The notes: generated by a model from the letters alone, not told the origin. A stretch of DNA of 64,000 nucleotides from an uncultured Alteromonadaceae bacterium (GCA_947503265.1 CANNDC010000005.1:219276-283275); one strand, 5' to 3'; positions 18,290 to 26,879 are shown, numbered from the stretch's first letter. Numbers and translations: made by a program.

Positions 18290-18868
18290 CTCCACCAATT
18301 GTGACAGAAATTCTAGTGCAATACTGCAATCTTTTTGGTCTAAAAACTGTTGTTTTTGTTCGGCTTTTACTGGTAGTAGCTCCAGCCAACGATAGATTAC
18401 CCAGATAGGATTATCGAACTCAGGCTTGGGATAGAGGGAGTTAACTTCTGGGTATTTCTCGAAAATTTCTTTTAATCTTTCGTCCATTGGACCAATGGAC
18501 TTCGCGTCGACCTTACAAGACCAGTTGTCTAGCCACTGGCACTGCCCCGTCCGCAAATCGTCGAACTGAGTTTCTATTGAGTCTATACGCACACATTTAT
18601 GCCCCTTTACTGTAATCCCAAGAAGGCCATCTTCGAGTAAATCAAAATCCTCGACAGTGGCGAATGTTCCTACCGGAAAAATGTGGCTGTTGGTTTTCTT
18701 GTTCCCATTACTATTTAGCATACAAACCGCAAAGCCTGTTTGGTTTGCACACGCTTCTTTAACCATTCGAACGTATCGAGGTTCGAATATTCGTAACGAC
18801 ATCACTCCCCCAGGGAGTATATGGGATGACAGTGGAAATAAAGGTAAAGAGAACGTACTTCGTGCCAA
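18287..18868 (-). CDS. LON substrate-binding-domain protein
   Basis: Stand-alone Lon N-terminal (PUA-like) domain of 193 residues without ATPase or protease parts. The conserved opening SLPLFPLSSHILPGG and RIFEPRYVRMV is clear, as is the helical C-terminal half. The biochemical role of such proteins is unknown; substrate recognition is inferred from Lon. The start appears to be TTG 18868, since the conserved motif begins seven codons later and no ATG precedes it in frame; GGAA lies about ten bases ahead. It is immediately upstream of the sigma-chrR pair on the same strand, and LON-domain genes are recalled near such light/singlet-oxygen clusters in other marine bacteria. Confidence 0.87.
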   Translation of the reverse strand: MARSTFSLPLFPLSSHILPGGVMSLRIFEPRYVRMVKEACANQTGFAVCMLNSNGNKKTNSHIFPVGTFATVEDFDLLEDGLLGITVKGHKCVRIDSIETQFDDLRTGQCQWLDNWSCKVDAKSIGPMDERLKEIFEKYPEVNSLYPKPEFDNPIWVIYRWLELLPVKAEQKQQFLDQKDCSIALEFLSQLVE

Positions 18869-18961
18869 TTTCGCTGTTCCGTGATGAATAATGATAATAG
18901 TTACGGGGCGTGACGATATTTAGATCTTAATTTTTCAGTGATTAAAACCCTGTCAAATATG

Positions 18962-18991
18962 TGATCCCTTATGACCTTCTTTTTGTATTGG
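18962..18991 (+). promoter_or_regulatory. Candidate ECF promoter for the SnoaL-SDR-CFA operon
   Basis: An exact TGATCC -35 element (18962-18967) matches the Rhodobacter ChrR-linked RpoE motif; 18 bases on is TATTGG, a weak -10. If used it gives a leader of about 110 bases. The -35 is good and the -10 is poor, so confidence is limited. Confidence 0.4.
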
Positions 18992-19040
18992 TTATCAATT
19001 ATCAAATAATATTTATCTCATACTCGTCAATTTTGCAGAT

Positions 19041-19068
19041 TACCCCGAGTATTTGCAAAAAGGGGGTA
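19041..19068. promoter_or_regulatory. Inverted repeat in the operon leader
   Basis: TACCCC and GGGGTA flank 16 bases, 40 bases before the first gene of the stress operon. It could be an operator for a dyad-binding regulator or a leader hairpin; no regulator gene of that kind is in the window. Confidence 0.35.
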
Positions 19069-19108
19069 TTGGCACTTTGGGATTAACGAAATTAAGGAAG
19101 GAAAAACG

Positions 19109-19531
19109 ATGGACGTGATAAAACGGTTTGAGAAGTTTTATGAAAACTTGTCCCTTTCCTCGGTAGACGATTTAAGTTCTATTTACCACCCAGATATTGT
19201 GTTTGAAGATCCAGTATCTAAGCATAAAGGTTTGGTTGAAGTAGAGAGCTATTTTTTAAATTTGCTTGAAAATACGTCACGATGTGATTGCAAAATACAA
19301 GCAATTATGGGCCAAGCACCTCAATTCTCCATCACGTGGCAAATGACGTATGCTCATCCTAAGCTTAATTCAGGTAATGAAATTAAAGTAGATGGTATTA
19401 CTCATATTCAGACTAAAGACGACCGTATTATCATGCATAGAGACTATTTCGACTTGGGGCAAATGATATACGAACAGTTGCCAATTTTACGCAATGTTGT
19501 GAAAAGTATTAAGAACAGGATGAATGCATGA
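19109..19531 (+). CDS. SnoaL-like / NTF2-fold protein
   Basis: A 140-residue NTF2-like protein, first gene of the seven-gene operon. Members of this fold are small cone-shaped domains, often polyketide cyclases or isomerases, but this orthologous group has no known reaction. Typical features are the start FEKFYENLSLSSVDDLSSIYHPDIVFEDP and the later DGITHIQTKDDRIIMHRDYFD. A strong AAGGAAGG site precedes ATG 19109. Its stop overlaps the SDR gene by four bases. Confidence 0.87.
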   Translation: MDVIKRFEKFYENLSLSSVDDLSSIYHPDIVFEDPVSKHKGLVEVESYFLNLLENTSRCDCKIQAIMGQAPQFSITWQMTYAHPKLNSGNEIKVDGITHIQTKDDRIIMHRDYFDLGQMIYEQLPILRNVVKSIKNRMNA

Positions 19532-20253
19532 AGACGATTCTCATCACCGGAGCAACTTCGGGTATCGGAAAAGCATTGGCAACACTTTGTGCCTCGCGAG
19601 GCTATCACGTCATTGCTTGTGGTCGGAACGAAAAAGTGTTGAAAGATTTAGAAAAAATACAGAATGTAAAAACGCTTAAATTCGACGTTACTGACATCCA
19701 ACAAAGTCAATCTATATTGGGAAATGTGAAACCAGATATAGCAGTTTTAAACGCTGGTGTATGTGAGTATGTCGATGTTGAAAATTTTGAAGCTGAAATG
19801 TTCCAACGTGTTTTCTCAGCCAATTTTTTTGGTATTGTCAATTCTATTTCAGGGCTACTGCCAAATATGCGGAGTGGCAGTCAAATTGTTGTGGTGGACA
19901 GTTTGGCTCGACTATTGCCGTTTACAAGGAGCCAAGCATATGGCGCGAGTAAGGCTGCGGTTCATTACCTAACAAAGTCTTTGGAAGTCGATTTGGCGAA
20001 GAAAAACATACGAGTGCAAAGTGTATCACCCGGTTTTGTTGAAACCCCATTAACTGACAAAAATGATTTTGAAATGCCAACTAAAATTACGGTTGAAGAA
20101 GCGGTTGAAGACATGCTGGACGGAATTGAATCAAGCAAATCAAGTATTTACTTTCCCATGGGATTTAGTTTGCTGCTGCGCTTTTTATCGATACTACCGA
20201 GTAAAATAAAAGTTGCACTAAGTAAGAAAATAAAAAATAAGGCAGAAGTATGA
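19528..20253 (+). CDS. Short-chain dehydrogenase/reductase
   Basis: Classical SDR of 241 residues, NAD(P)-dependent. Seen: cofactor motif TGATSGIG (residues 7-14), NAG at 75-77, catalytic Ser125, Tyr138 and Lys142 (YGASK). The C-terminal 30 residues, with a hydrophobic stretch and lysine-rich end, suggest loose membrane association. Start and stop both overlap neighbouring genes by four bases. The substrate is unknown; the operon points to a lipid or lipid-derived carbonyl. Confidence 0.92.
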   Translation: MKTILITGATSGIGKALATLCASRGYHVIACGRNEKVLKDLEKIQNVKTLKFDVTDIQQSQSILGNVKPDIAVLNAGVCEYVDVENFEAEMFQRVFSANFFGIVNSISGLLPNMRSGSQIVVVDSLARLLPFTRSQAYGASKAAVHYLTKSLEVDLAKKNIRVQSVSPGFVETPLTDKNDFEMPTKITVEEAVEDMLDGIESSKSSIYFPMGFSLLLRFLSILPSKIKVALSKKIKNKAEV

Positions 20254-21533
20254 CCAAGCGCATTGCGATAATAGGGACGGGAATATCAGGATTGACTTGC
20301 GGCTACCTTCTTAATAAGAATCAGGATGTGCATTTATTTGAAGCCAATGACTATATTGGCGGACATACTGCAACTATAGATGTCGAACTAGATAATAAGT
20401 CTTACGCGATAGACACTGGCTTCATCGTTTACAACGATTGGACCTACCCAAATTTCATCAAGCTGATGAACCAGATTGGCGTGTTAGGTCAAGCAACAGA
20501 AATGAGTTTTAGTGTTAAAAATTTAGCTGAAAACCTAGAGTACAATGGTAATACCATCAATAGCTTATTCGCTCAAAGGCGCAATATACTCAGACCGAAG
20601 TTTATTCGAATTGTCAAAGATATACTCAGGTTTAACAAAATGTGTAAGGCGCTTTATTCTGATAAATCCGCTTTGGAAATAGGAGATGTAACCCTTGGGG
20701 AATTTTTATTAGAGAACAAGTTTAGCGAAGATTTTAATCAAAATTACATTTTACCCATGTGTGCGGCAATTTGGTCGGCTTCGCTAGAAGATATCAAGGG
20801 CTTTTCTCTCGCGTTCTTCTTGCAGTTTTTCAATAATCACGGCCTCCTCAATATCACTGACAGACCACAGTGGTACACTATAATTGGTGGTTCTAGAGAA
20901 TATATAAAACCACTTACCCAAGACTTTGCTAAAAAAATTCGTCTGAATAGTCCTGTACATTCTGTTGATAAAGTTGAAGAGGGTTATCACGTCAGTTTTA
21001 CAAGCCCTGAATCTGTTGAACAAACTGAATTATTTGATCATGTTATTTTTGCTTGTCATAGTGATCAGGTGTTAGCGATGTTGAAACAGCCTACTGCATT
21101 GCACAAAGACATCCTCAGCGCCATGCCCTACTCCCCAAATGAAGTGGTATTGCACACAGACACAAGCATTTTACCAGACAGGAAGTTGGCTTGGGCTAGC
21201 TGGAACTATTTGTTGACCGGGAAGGATGATGAGAGCACGTCTCCGACTAGTCTCACGTACAATATGAATATCTTGCAATCAATCCAAAGTGACCACACTT
21301 TTTGCGTCACCTTGAATAATTCGCAAAACATAGATCCAAAGAAAGTATTAAGAAAATTCAGTTATTCTCATCCCCAGTTCAGCATCGCAAGTGCCAAAGC
21401 GCAGCTTCGCAGAGAAGAAATTTGTGGTGTCGATAACTTGCACTTTTGCGGCGCCTATTGGTACAACGGTTTTCACGAAGATGGCGTCCGAAGCGCTTTA
21501 GATGTGTGCAAACGCTTTGGTGCGATGTTGTAA
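20250..21533 (+). CDS. FAD-dependent amine oxidase/desaturase-like oxidoreductase
   Basis: Flavoprotein of 427 residues in the amine-oxidase/protoporphyrinogen-oxidase-like superfamily. The dinucleotide site GTGISG (9-14) and the following acidic residue in HLFEANDYIGGHTAT are clear, and the C-terminal FAD motif appears in FCGAYWYNGFHEDGVRSALD. These NAD(P)/FAD proteins always sit beside DUF1365 and CFA synthase genes, so action on a fatty acyl chain is plausible but unproven. The TAA stop overlaps the next ATG by one base (TAATG). Confidence 0.9.
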   Translation: MTKRIAIIGTGISGLTCGYLLNKNQDVHLFEANDYIGGHTATIDVELDNKSYAIDTGFIVYNDWTYPNFIKLMNQIGVLGQATEMSFSVKNLAENLEYNGNTINSLFAQRRNILRPKFIRIVKDILRFNKMCKALYSDKSALEIGDVTLGEFLLENKFSEDFNQNYILPMCAAIWSASLEDIKGFSLAFFLQFFNNHGLLNITDRPQWYTIIGGSREYIKPLTQDFAKKIRLNSPVHSVDKVEEGYHVSFTSPESVEQTELFDHVIFACHSDQVLAMLKQPTALHKDILSAMPYSPNEVVLHTDTSILPDRKLAWASWNYLLTGKDDESTSPTSLTYNMNILQSIQSDHTFCVTLNNSQNIDPKKVLRKFSYSHPQFSIASAKAQLRREEICGVDNLHFCGAYWYNGFHEDGVRSALDVCKRFGAML

Positions 21534-22270
21534 TGGATAGTGCACTTTATATTGGAAAAGTGTTTCACCAGCGTTTTGTTCCCAAAAAACACGCCTTCGA
21601 CTACCGAATATTTTTGTTTTGGCTCAATCTAGACGAGATAGCGACGGTAGAGAGGAATGTCAAAGGCTTCTCTACTCGGCCTTGGTCTCTAGTGCGCTTC
21701 AAGCGTGAGGATTATCTAGGAAATCCGAAAACGGCTCTCAAAACAGCCGTTTTGGAAAGAATGTCGGAATTGGCTAATAAACGTCTTGATGGCAAGGTTT
21801 TTATGCTTGGCCAAGCACGCATGTTTGGTATGTATTTTAGCCCAGTAAATTTTTACTATCTTCAGCAAGATGATGGCAACTTCAGCCATTTGTTAGCGGA
21901 GGTCAGCAATACTCCCTGGAACGAGAGGCACCATTATCTCGTTGACCTAAACAATCAAATCGATTGTGATAAAGCATTTCATGTGTCCCCTTTCAATCCA
22001 CTAGACATGCAGTATCATTGGAAAATTATGCAACCTAAACAGCAGCTTGCATTAGCGTTAAGTTGCAGTAAAGGCGAAAAGCATTTTGAAGCCAGTTTGA
22101 ATTTGACGAAACGCGAATTGAACTCAAAAACACTTTCTCGCGTACTAATGAGTATTCCAAGTATGACAATTAAAACGGTTGTTGGTATTTACTGGCAGGC
22201 ACTTAAATTGTTTCTTAAAGGTACACCTTTTTATGGTCACTCAAGTGAGAAGGATGAAATAAGAAAATGA
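21533..22270 (+). CDS. DUF1365 family protein
   Basis: A 245-residue protein of unknown reaction, conserved with CFA synthase in many proteobacteria. Recognisable are GKVFHQRFVPKKHAFDYRIFLFWLNLD near the start, and MFGMYFSPVNFYY and NTPWNERHHYLVD in the middle. ATG 21533 is chosen because it overlaps the preceding stop and starts the family's conserved region; the frame is open back to 21446 inside the oxidoreductase gene. Start and stop overlaps imply tight translational coupling on both sides. Confidence 0.93.
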   Translation: MDSALYIGKVFHQRFVPKKHAFDYRIFLFWLNLDEIATVERNVKGFSTRPWSLVRFKREDYLGNPKTALKTAVLERMSELANKRLDGKVFMLGQARMFGMYFSPVNFYYLQQDDGNFSHLLAEVSNTPWNERHHYLVDLNNQIDCDKAFHVSPFNPLDMQYHWKIMQPKQQLALALSCSKGEKHFEASLNLTKRELNSKTLSRVLMSIPSMTIKTVVGIYWQALKLFLKGTPFYGHSSEKDEIRK

Positions 22271-23520
22271 TAGAAGGCGAAAACACCCTAGTGCAAACAG
22301 ACACGCTTCCTTGGATCGATAAAATATCTCGAGCAATATTACTTAAAGTTTTTAGCAACCTTCCCCACGGATTTATGACGGTTAAAGAAAATGGCGTTTT
22401 AGTCGGTCGCTTTGGTGACGAGAATTCGGACTTGCGAGCAGAAGCTAATTTTCTTGATCCAAGCGTATACCGCAGGCTCTTATTCGGTGGAAGCGTAGCA
22501 TCAGGTGAAACCTACACAGAGAATTTATGGGAAACGCCTAACCTAACAAACGTTATTCAGATATTTGCTAGAAACTTACCCATGCTAGACAGTTGGGAAG
22601 CCAAAATGAGTTGGCTGGCAACGCCTATTCGCCTCATCAGTCATATCAAAAGACAAAACTCGACCAAACAGGCGAAGAAAAACATCTCTGCGCATTACGA
22701 CCTGGGTAACAAGTTATACACGCGTTTTTTGGATAAAAGCATGATGTATTCCGCAGCCATCTACCCTACACAAGACACCACACTAGAGGAAGCGCAACAA
22801 ATTAAGCTAAAAGCAATTTGTGACAAGCTTAACTTGTGTGAAGACGATCACCTGTTGGAAATAGGAACAGGTTGGGGTGGCTTAGCTATTTACGCGGCGA
22901 AACACTATGGATGTAAAGTTACCACCACCACGATATCAGAAGAGCAATACGCATATGCACAAGGTTGGGTTAACGATGAAGGTTTGTCGAATAAAGTCAC
23001 ATTGCTCAAAAAGGATTATCGTTTGCTGGAAGGGCAATTCGACAAACTAGTGTCGATTGAAATGATTGAAGCGGTGGGGCGTAAGTATTTGCCAACTTTT
23101 TTTGAAAAGTGTTCTTCATTGCTTAAAAAAGACGGGTTGATGCTTCTGCAGTCGATCACTATTGATGATCGGAGATTTGAGAGTTACAGCAAAGATGTCG
23201 ATTTTATTCAAAAACATATTTTCCCGGGTGGATTTCTACCTTCTCAATTTGAAATCAACCGCCATTTAAAAGAATACACAGACCTAATGATACGAGATCT
23301 TCACGACATAGGTTTGGACTATGCAAAAACACTTTCAGACTGGCACAAGCTATTGATGGATAACCGAGAGCCATTGGCAAAAGATGGCTACGACGACCGG
23401 TTCATCCGCATGTGGCAGTACTACTTAAGCTATTGTGAAGGCGGGTTTATCGAAAGAACGATTAGCACTGTTCAGCTTGTTCTCAGTAAACCCAGCTTCG
23501 CCCAAAATCTAACAAGATAA
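22267..23520 (+). CDS. cfa: Cyclopropane-fatty-acid synthase family methyltransferase
   Basis: SAM-dependent enzyme of 417 residues that adds a methylene or methyl group to unsaturated phospholipid acyl chains. SAM motif I LEIGTGWGG lies at 197-205, the family motif HYDLGN at 143-148, with further conserved MMYSAAIYP and IFPGGFLP. Related ChrR-regulated enzymes in Rhodobacter are needed for the singlet-oxygen response, and some CFA homologues methylate rather than cyclopropanate during furan fatty acid synthesis, so the exact product here is open. It overlaps DUF1365 by four bases. Confidence 0.93.
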   Translation: MIEGENTLVQTDTLPWIDKISRAILLKVFSNLPHGFMTVKENGVLVGRFGDENSDLRAEANFLDPSVYRRLLFGGSVASGETYTENLWETPNLTNVIQIFARNLPMLDSWEAKMSWLATPIRLISHIKRQNSTKQAKKNISAHYDLGNKLYTRFLDKSMMYSAAIYPTQDTTLEEAQQIKLKAICDKLNLCEDDHLLEIGTGWGGLAIYAAKHYGCKVTTTTISEEQYAYAQGWVNDEGLSNKVTLLKKDYRLLEGQFDKLVSIEMIEAVGRKYLPTFFEKCSSLLKKDGLMLLQSITIDDRRFESYSKDVDFIQKHIFPGGFLPSQFEINRHLKEYTDLMIRDLHDIGLDYAKTLSDWHKLLMDNREPLAKDGYDDRFIRMWQYYLSYCEGGFIERTISTVQLVLSKPSFAQNLTR

Positions 23521-23532
23521 AGCGGACAACGA

Positions 23533-24036
23533 ATGATGACAAAATTCAGTTTAGCTGTTTGCTTGGCTCTTTATCTAATCAGTGGAAGTATTATGGCTAG
23601 TCCTTTAAATGAATTACAAAAAGTAGGTAAAGCAAAACTAGAGGTGTTTTTTTTCGATATTTATTATTCAACCCTCTACACACCGGATGGTAAGTACTCT
23701 GAAGATAGCTTACCTATCGCACTAGATATTGAGTACTTACGCAATATTAAATCAAAAGATTTAGTTGAGACTACTGGCGAAGAATGGCAGAAATTGGGAT
23801 ATGAGCAGTCACAAATCGATCGCTGGATGCCTTTTATCGAAAATGTTTGGCCAGACATTAAAAAAGGCGACAAGCTTTTGTTCCGAGTCGAGCAGGACGG
23901 GACTAGTGAATTCTATTTTAACGGAGAGTCACTCAAACGCATTGATAACAAAGAGTTTGGTAGTTCATTCCTTGCAATTTGGTTAAGTGAAAATTGTAGC
24001 TACCCAAAAGTGCGCAAAAAATTAATAGGTGAATGA
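23533..24036 (+). CDS. Chalcone isomerase-like exported protein
   Basis: A 167-residue protein with an N-terminal signal peptide (MMTKFSLAVCLALYLISGSIMA) and the bacterial chalcone isomerase-like fold (KAKLEVFFFDIYYSTLYTP, ALDIEYLRNIKSKDLVE). Periplasmic location is expected. Plant members of the fold bind fatty acids or cyclise chalcones; the bacterial exported ones have no assigned reaction. It follows CFA synthase after 12 bases and overlaps the DUF3833 gene by four. Confidence 0.87.
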   Translation: MMTKFSLAVCLALYLISGSIMASPLNELQKVGKAKLEVFFFDIYYSTLYTPDGKYSEDSLPIALDIEYLRNIKSKDLVETTGEEWQKLGYEQSQIDRWMPFIENVWPDIKKGDKLLFRVEQDGTSEFYFNGESLKRIDNKEFGSSFLAIWLSENCSYPKVRKKLIGE

Positions 24037-24602
24037 GTATGAAACTAGCGAAACAAATTTTGGTTCTGTGCACGGGCGCATTGTTTCTATCTGCCTGCTC
24101 GACTTCTCTGGAAGACTACAATGGTAGCTCACCGGAATTTGACCTAAAAGGTTATTTCACCGGAGATGTCACGGCTTGGGGAATTGTTCAAAACTATTCT
24201 GACGAAGTAGTCCGAAGATTCTGTGTGGATATCGTTGGCACCTGGGATGGCAACAAAGGTCAATTGCATGAAACCTTTTATTACAACGATGGTGAACAGC
24301 AAATTCGAATTTGGGACTTAGAAATTGGCGAAGATGGCACAGTTACAGGAGGAGCCGGAGATGTAATAGGCCAGGCTAGTGGATCTGCGAATGGTATGAG
24401 TTTTAACTGGCAATATACGTTAAGAGTACCTGTAGACGGCTCCGAATATGATTTATTCATTGATGATTGGATGTTTATGATGGATAGAAACCGCATGATG
24501 AACCGATCTTACATGAGTAAATTAGGTGTCAACGTGGCAGAGATATCCATATTTTTTGATAAGACAGCCCCTGTCCGTAAATGTGAATCCTATCCCAATT
24601 GA
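24033..24602 (+). CDS. DUF3833 family lipoprotein
   Basis: Lipoprotein of 189 residues with lipobox LSAC (Cys22). The body has the DUF3833 pattern LKGYFTGDVTAWGIVQ, GTWDGNKGQLHETFYYNDGE and DDWMFMMDRNRMMNRSYMSKLG, a lipocalin-like beta barrel by appearance. It ends the seven-gene operon. ATG 24033 overlaps the previous stop; ATG 24039 would also serve. The family's function is unknown; lipid binding at the periplasmic or outer membrane face is an inference. A DUF2878 membrane protein often found in such clusters is absent here. Confidence 0.9.
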   Translation: MSMKLAKQILVLCTGALFLSACSTSLEDYNGSSPEFDLKGYFTGDVTAWGIVQNYSDEVVRRFCVDIVGTWDGNKGQLHETFYYNDGEQQIRIWDLEIGEDGTVTGGAGDVIGQASGSANGMSFNWQYTLRVPVDGSEYDLFIDDWMFMMDRNRMMNRSYMSKLGVNVAEISIFFDKTAPVRKCESYPN

Positions 24603-24664
24603 TGCGCTATAATTAAACCAACCCGTTTTCACGTTCGTTGCCGATCATTGGCTTGGGAGGCTGA

Positions 24665-25081
24665 TTGTCGATTTATGAGTTAAAACCAAGCTATTCGCTT
24701 TCAGTGAAAGGAAATATACTGTTTTCTGAACCGGTAGGGTCTTGGGATGATGTTATCGGGCTGAGCTATTGCAACCGATTTAAAGAAAAAGCTGCGAAGT
24801 TCAAGGGCGCAAATTGGGCACAATTTCTAGATCTTTCTAGATGGCAACTCGGCGCCCCCTCCTTAGAGCCATTGATCATCGATCTTTCTTGTTGGGCTTA
24901 CGAAAATGGCCTCAAATACACAGCAGTTTTATATTACCCTAATGCTTTGAAAACTTACCAAATCGACAAGATGTTGGCTAAAGAAGCATCAAACTATTCT
25001 AGGCGTCACTTTACCAATGACAAAGATGCCGTGGCATGGTTGTCTGGCAAGGGATTCAGAGACGACTTAATCATAAAATAG
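24665..25081 (+). CDS. Hypothetical protein, STAS/SpoIIAA-like in size
   Basis: A 138-residue soluble protein I do not recognise with confidence. Beta-strand and helix alternation (SYSLSVKGNILFSEPVG, WAQFLDLSRWQLG, KYTAVLYYPNALKTYQIDKML) recalls small SpoIIAA/STAS-like domain proteins of marine bacteria. The start is TTG 24665, preceded four bases away by a strong GGGAGG; no ATG lies near. A TATAAT at 24608-24613 could be its own -10, so it need not belong to the operon before it. It converges with pomB, 15 bases away. Confidence 0.7.
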   Translation: MSIYELKPSYSLSVKGNILFSEPVGSWDDVIGLSYCNRFKEKAAKFKGANWAQFLDLSRWQLGAPSLEPLIIDLSCWAYENGLKYTAVLYYPNALKTYQIDKMLAKEASNYSRRHFTNDKDAVAWLSGKGFRDDLIIK

Positions 25082-25096
25082 CGAGTTCAGGTTAAG

Positions 25097-26026
25097 CTAC
25101 TCTGGCTCTGTTACTGAAATAGGCTTAGACATCATGGGCTTGCCCTGATTTATTGATATTTCCACTCGCCTGTTTTGGCTTCTGTCTACAGAATTTGCAT
25201 TGGTAGACAAAGGGGCCGTATCGGCTTTACCAACTACCGACATACGTTGCTCATCAAAACCAGGAGCTGTTCTAATTTCTTCTGCTACAGCGACCGCCCT
25301 TTGTGCTGACAGATCCCAATTCGATCGATACAATTCGTTGGAAATTTGTTGACTATCACTGTGTCCGGATATCTCAATTTCCCCCGGCACATCGGCTAAA
25401 AGCGCACCTATATCTTGTAAAATAGGCTTGAATTGAGGTTGTAAAAAGGCGGAACCCGCAGAAAACGAACCATTTTCACGAATTCTAATAATAATTTGTT
25501 GGCCCAGAGATTCCATTTCAATAGACCCATCCAATATTTGCTTTTCGAGCTGTTGTGCAACTTTTTTAAGCAGCTCATTGGTTTGTTCCTGGTTAGCTTG
25601 TTGCGATGCCGTTGCCGAAGATTGATCTGTCGCAGTTTGTTGAGCCGAACCACCTCGTTGTTCACCCCGTTGCTTTTGTCTACCACCAGCAGAATCCTCA
25701 TCACCTGCTTGAAACTCCAGCATTTCCTGAGTCATATCAATAGTTTGTTGCTGAATATTTTCGATTGGTGTGGGATCTGGTCTTCCGGGGCGAAATTCCA
25801 TTGCTATCACACTGGTGCCCTTGGGTATGTCTTTTACTTCGATTTTGTTTTGCACACCAAAAGCAAACTTCATTGAACCTGCTATCTGCTTAAACTTGAG
25901 TACATCCATTTCGGAAAATGCCAATAATAGTACAAAGAAGCACATCAGCAGTGACATTAAATCGGCAAACGTCCCCATCCAAGCTGGAAGGCCCTCAGGT
26001 GGACATTTGGGACATTCTTGTTGCAT
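25097..26026 (-). CDS. pomB: Sodium-type flagellar stator protein PomB (MotB family)
   Basis: Anchors the PomAB stator to peptidoglycan and carries the ion-binding residue. The 309-residue protein has one transmembrane helix near 18-40 with the critical Asp22 (FADLMSLLMCFFVLL), a Gln-rich linker of roughly 100 residues (Gln-Gln-Arg-Gly and Ala-Ser-Gln runs), and an OmpA-like peptidoglycan-binding domain (IEISGHSDSQQISNELYRSNWDLSAQRA). The N-terminus with two cysteines and the neighbours favour the Na+-type PomB over proton-type MotB. It follows pomA after three bases. Confidence 0.94.
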   Translation of the reverse strand: MQQECPKCPPEGLPAWMGTFADLMSLLMCFFVLLLAFSEMDVLKFKQIAGSMKFAFGVQNKIEVKDIPKGTSVIAMEFRPGRPDPTPIENIQQQTIDMTQEMLEFQAGDEDSAGGRQKQRGEQRGGSAQQTATDQSSATASQQANQEQTNELLKKVAQQLEKQILDGSIEMESLGQQIIIRIRENGSFSAGSAFLQPQFKPILQDIGALLADVPGEIEISGHSDSQQISNELYRSNWDLSAQRAVAVAEEIRTAPGFDEQRMSVVGKADTAPLSTNANSVDRSQNRRVEISINQGKPMMSKPISVTEPE

Positions 26027-26029
26027 TAA

Positions 26030-26794
26030 CTAGTCTTCCTCAGTTGCTGTGCCGCGCTTACTCGCAGCCAAGTAACTCTTCAATATACCTTCAATAACTC
26101 TGGGGTTTTGTCCATCTGCAATGCCAATAATGCCGTCCAAGACTAAGCTCTGATTTAACTTTTCTTCTTCAGAACGATTACCAAGCTTAACTGAAATGGG
26201 CAGGCAAATTACATTGGCAAAAAATGCACCGTATAAAGTGGTAAGTAGTGCAACAGCCATAGCTGGGCCGATAGCTTTCGGGTCATCCATGTTGGATAGC
26301 ATGGCAACCAAACCAATCAAGGTACCTATCATCCCCATTGCTGGCGCCACATCACCCATACCTTTGTAAATGGTTGCGCCAAATTCATGCCGTTCTGTGG
26401 TCATGTTGATATCTTTTGCCAACGTATCTCTGACTACATCCACATCGTGACCATCGACTAACATGTCTACGCCTTTTTGCATAAACTCATTTTCGATTTC
26501 CGCTTCTTCTAATGCTAAAAATCCACCTTTACGAGCTGCGTCAGCCATTTCAACGATTTTTTCAATTAAATCATCTGGTGATTCGATTTTGAACATAAAT
26601 GCTTTAGCGGCAATCTTGCCAGCACCAAAAAATTGGCTGAGAGAAAACTGAGATAAGACCACAAATAAGGTGCCACCAAAAACAATCAGTATTGAGGGCA
26701 CATTCATAAACATGCTGATGTCACCGCCCATAACCATTGCCATTACGACAAAACCAATTGCACCGAGCATGCCAATTAGAGTAGCTAAATCCAC
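26030..26794 (-). CDS. pomA: Sodium-type flagellar stator protein PomA (MotA family)
   Basis: Ion-channel and torque-generating subunit, 254 residues with four membrane segments. The large cytoplasmic loop (about 55-150) holds charged residues for rotor contact (RKGGFLALEEAEIENEF), and the C-terminal helices include GDVAPAMGMIGTLIGLVAML and AIGPAMAVALLTTLYGAFFANVI. A strong GGAGGACA precedes the ATG. The gene is divergent from xseB-ispA-dxs, the arrangement seen in Vibrio and relatives. Confidence 0.95.
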   Translation of the reverse strand: MDLATLIGMLGAIGFVVMAMVMGGDISMFMNVPSILIVFGGTLFVVLSQFSLSQFFGAGKIAAKAFMFKIESPDDLIEKIVEMADAARKGGFLALEEAEIENEFMQKGVDMLVDGHDVDVVRDTLAKDINMTTERHEFGATIYKGMGDVAPAMGMIGTLIGLVAMLSNMDDPKAIGPAMAVALLTTLYGAFFANVICLPISVKLGNRSEEEKLNQSLVLDGIIGIADGQNPRVIEGILKSYLAASKRGTATEED

Positions 26795-26860
26795 ATTGTC
26801 CTCCGAAGACGTGGTATGAGCGTTGCGCAGTCGCGCGTTGCTATGTTAATTCAAAGATAA

Positions 26861-26879
26861 GTCACAGTATAAGTGACTG
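26861..26879. promoter_or_regulatory. Palindrome over a -10-like box upstream of pomA
   Basis: AGTCAC-N7-GTGACT, whose centre reads TATACT on the minus strand, a plausible -10 box. No good -35 is visible at 16-18 bases. Position about 70 bases before pomA suits a promoter with an overlapping operator. Confidence 0.4.

Noticed and set aside
24640..24647. GCCGATCA as a FliA box for the small unknown gene at 24665
   Set aside because: Two mismatches in the -10, no -35 at the right distance, and it would start transcription inside the ribosome site.
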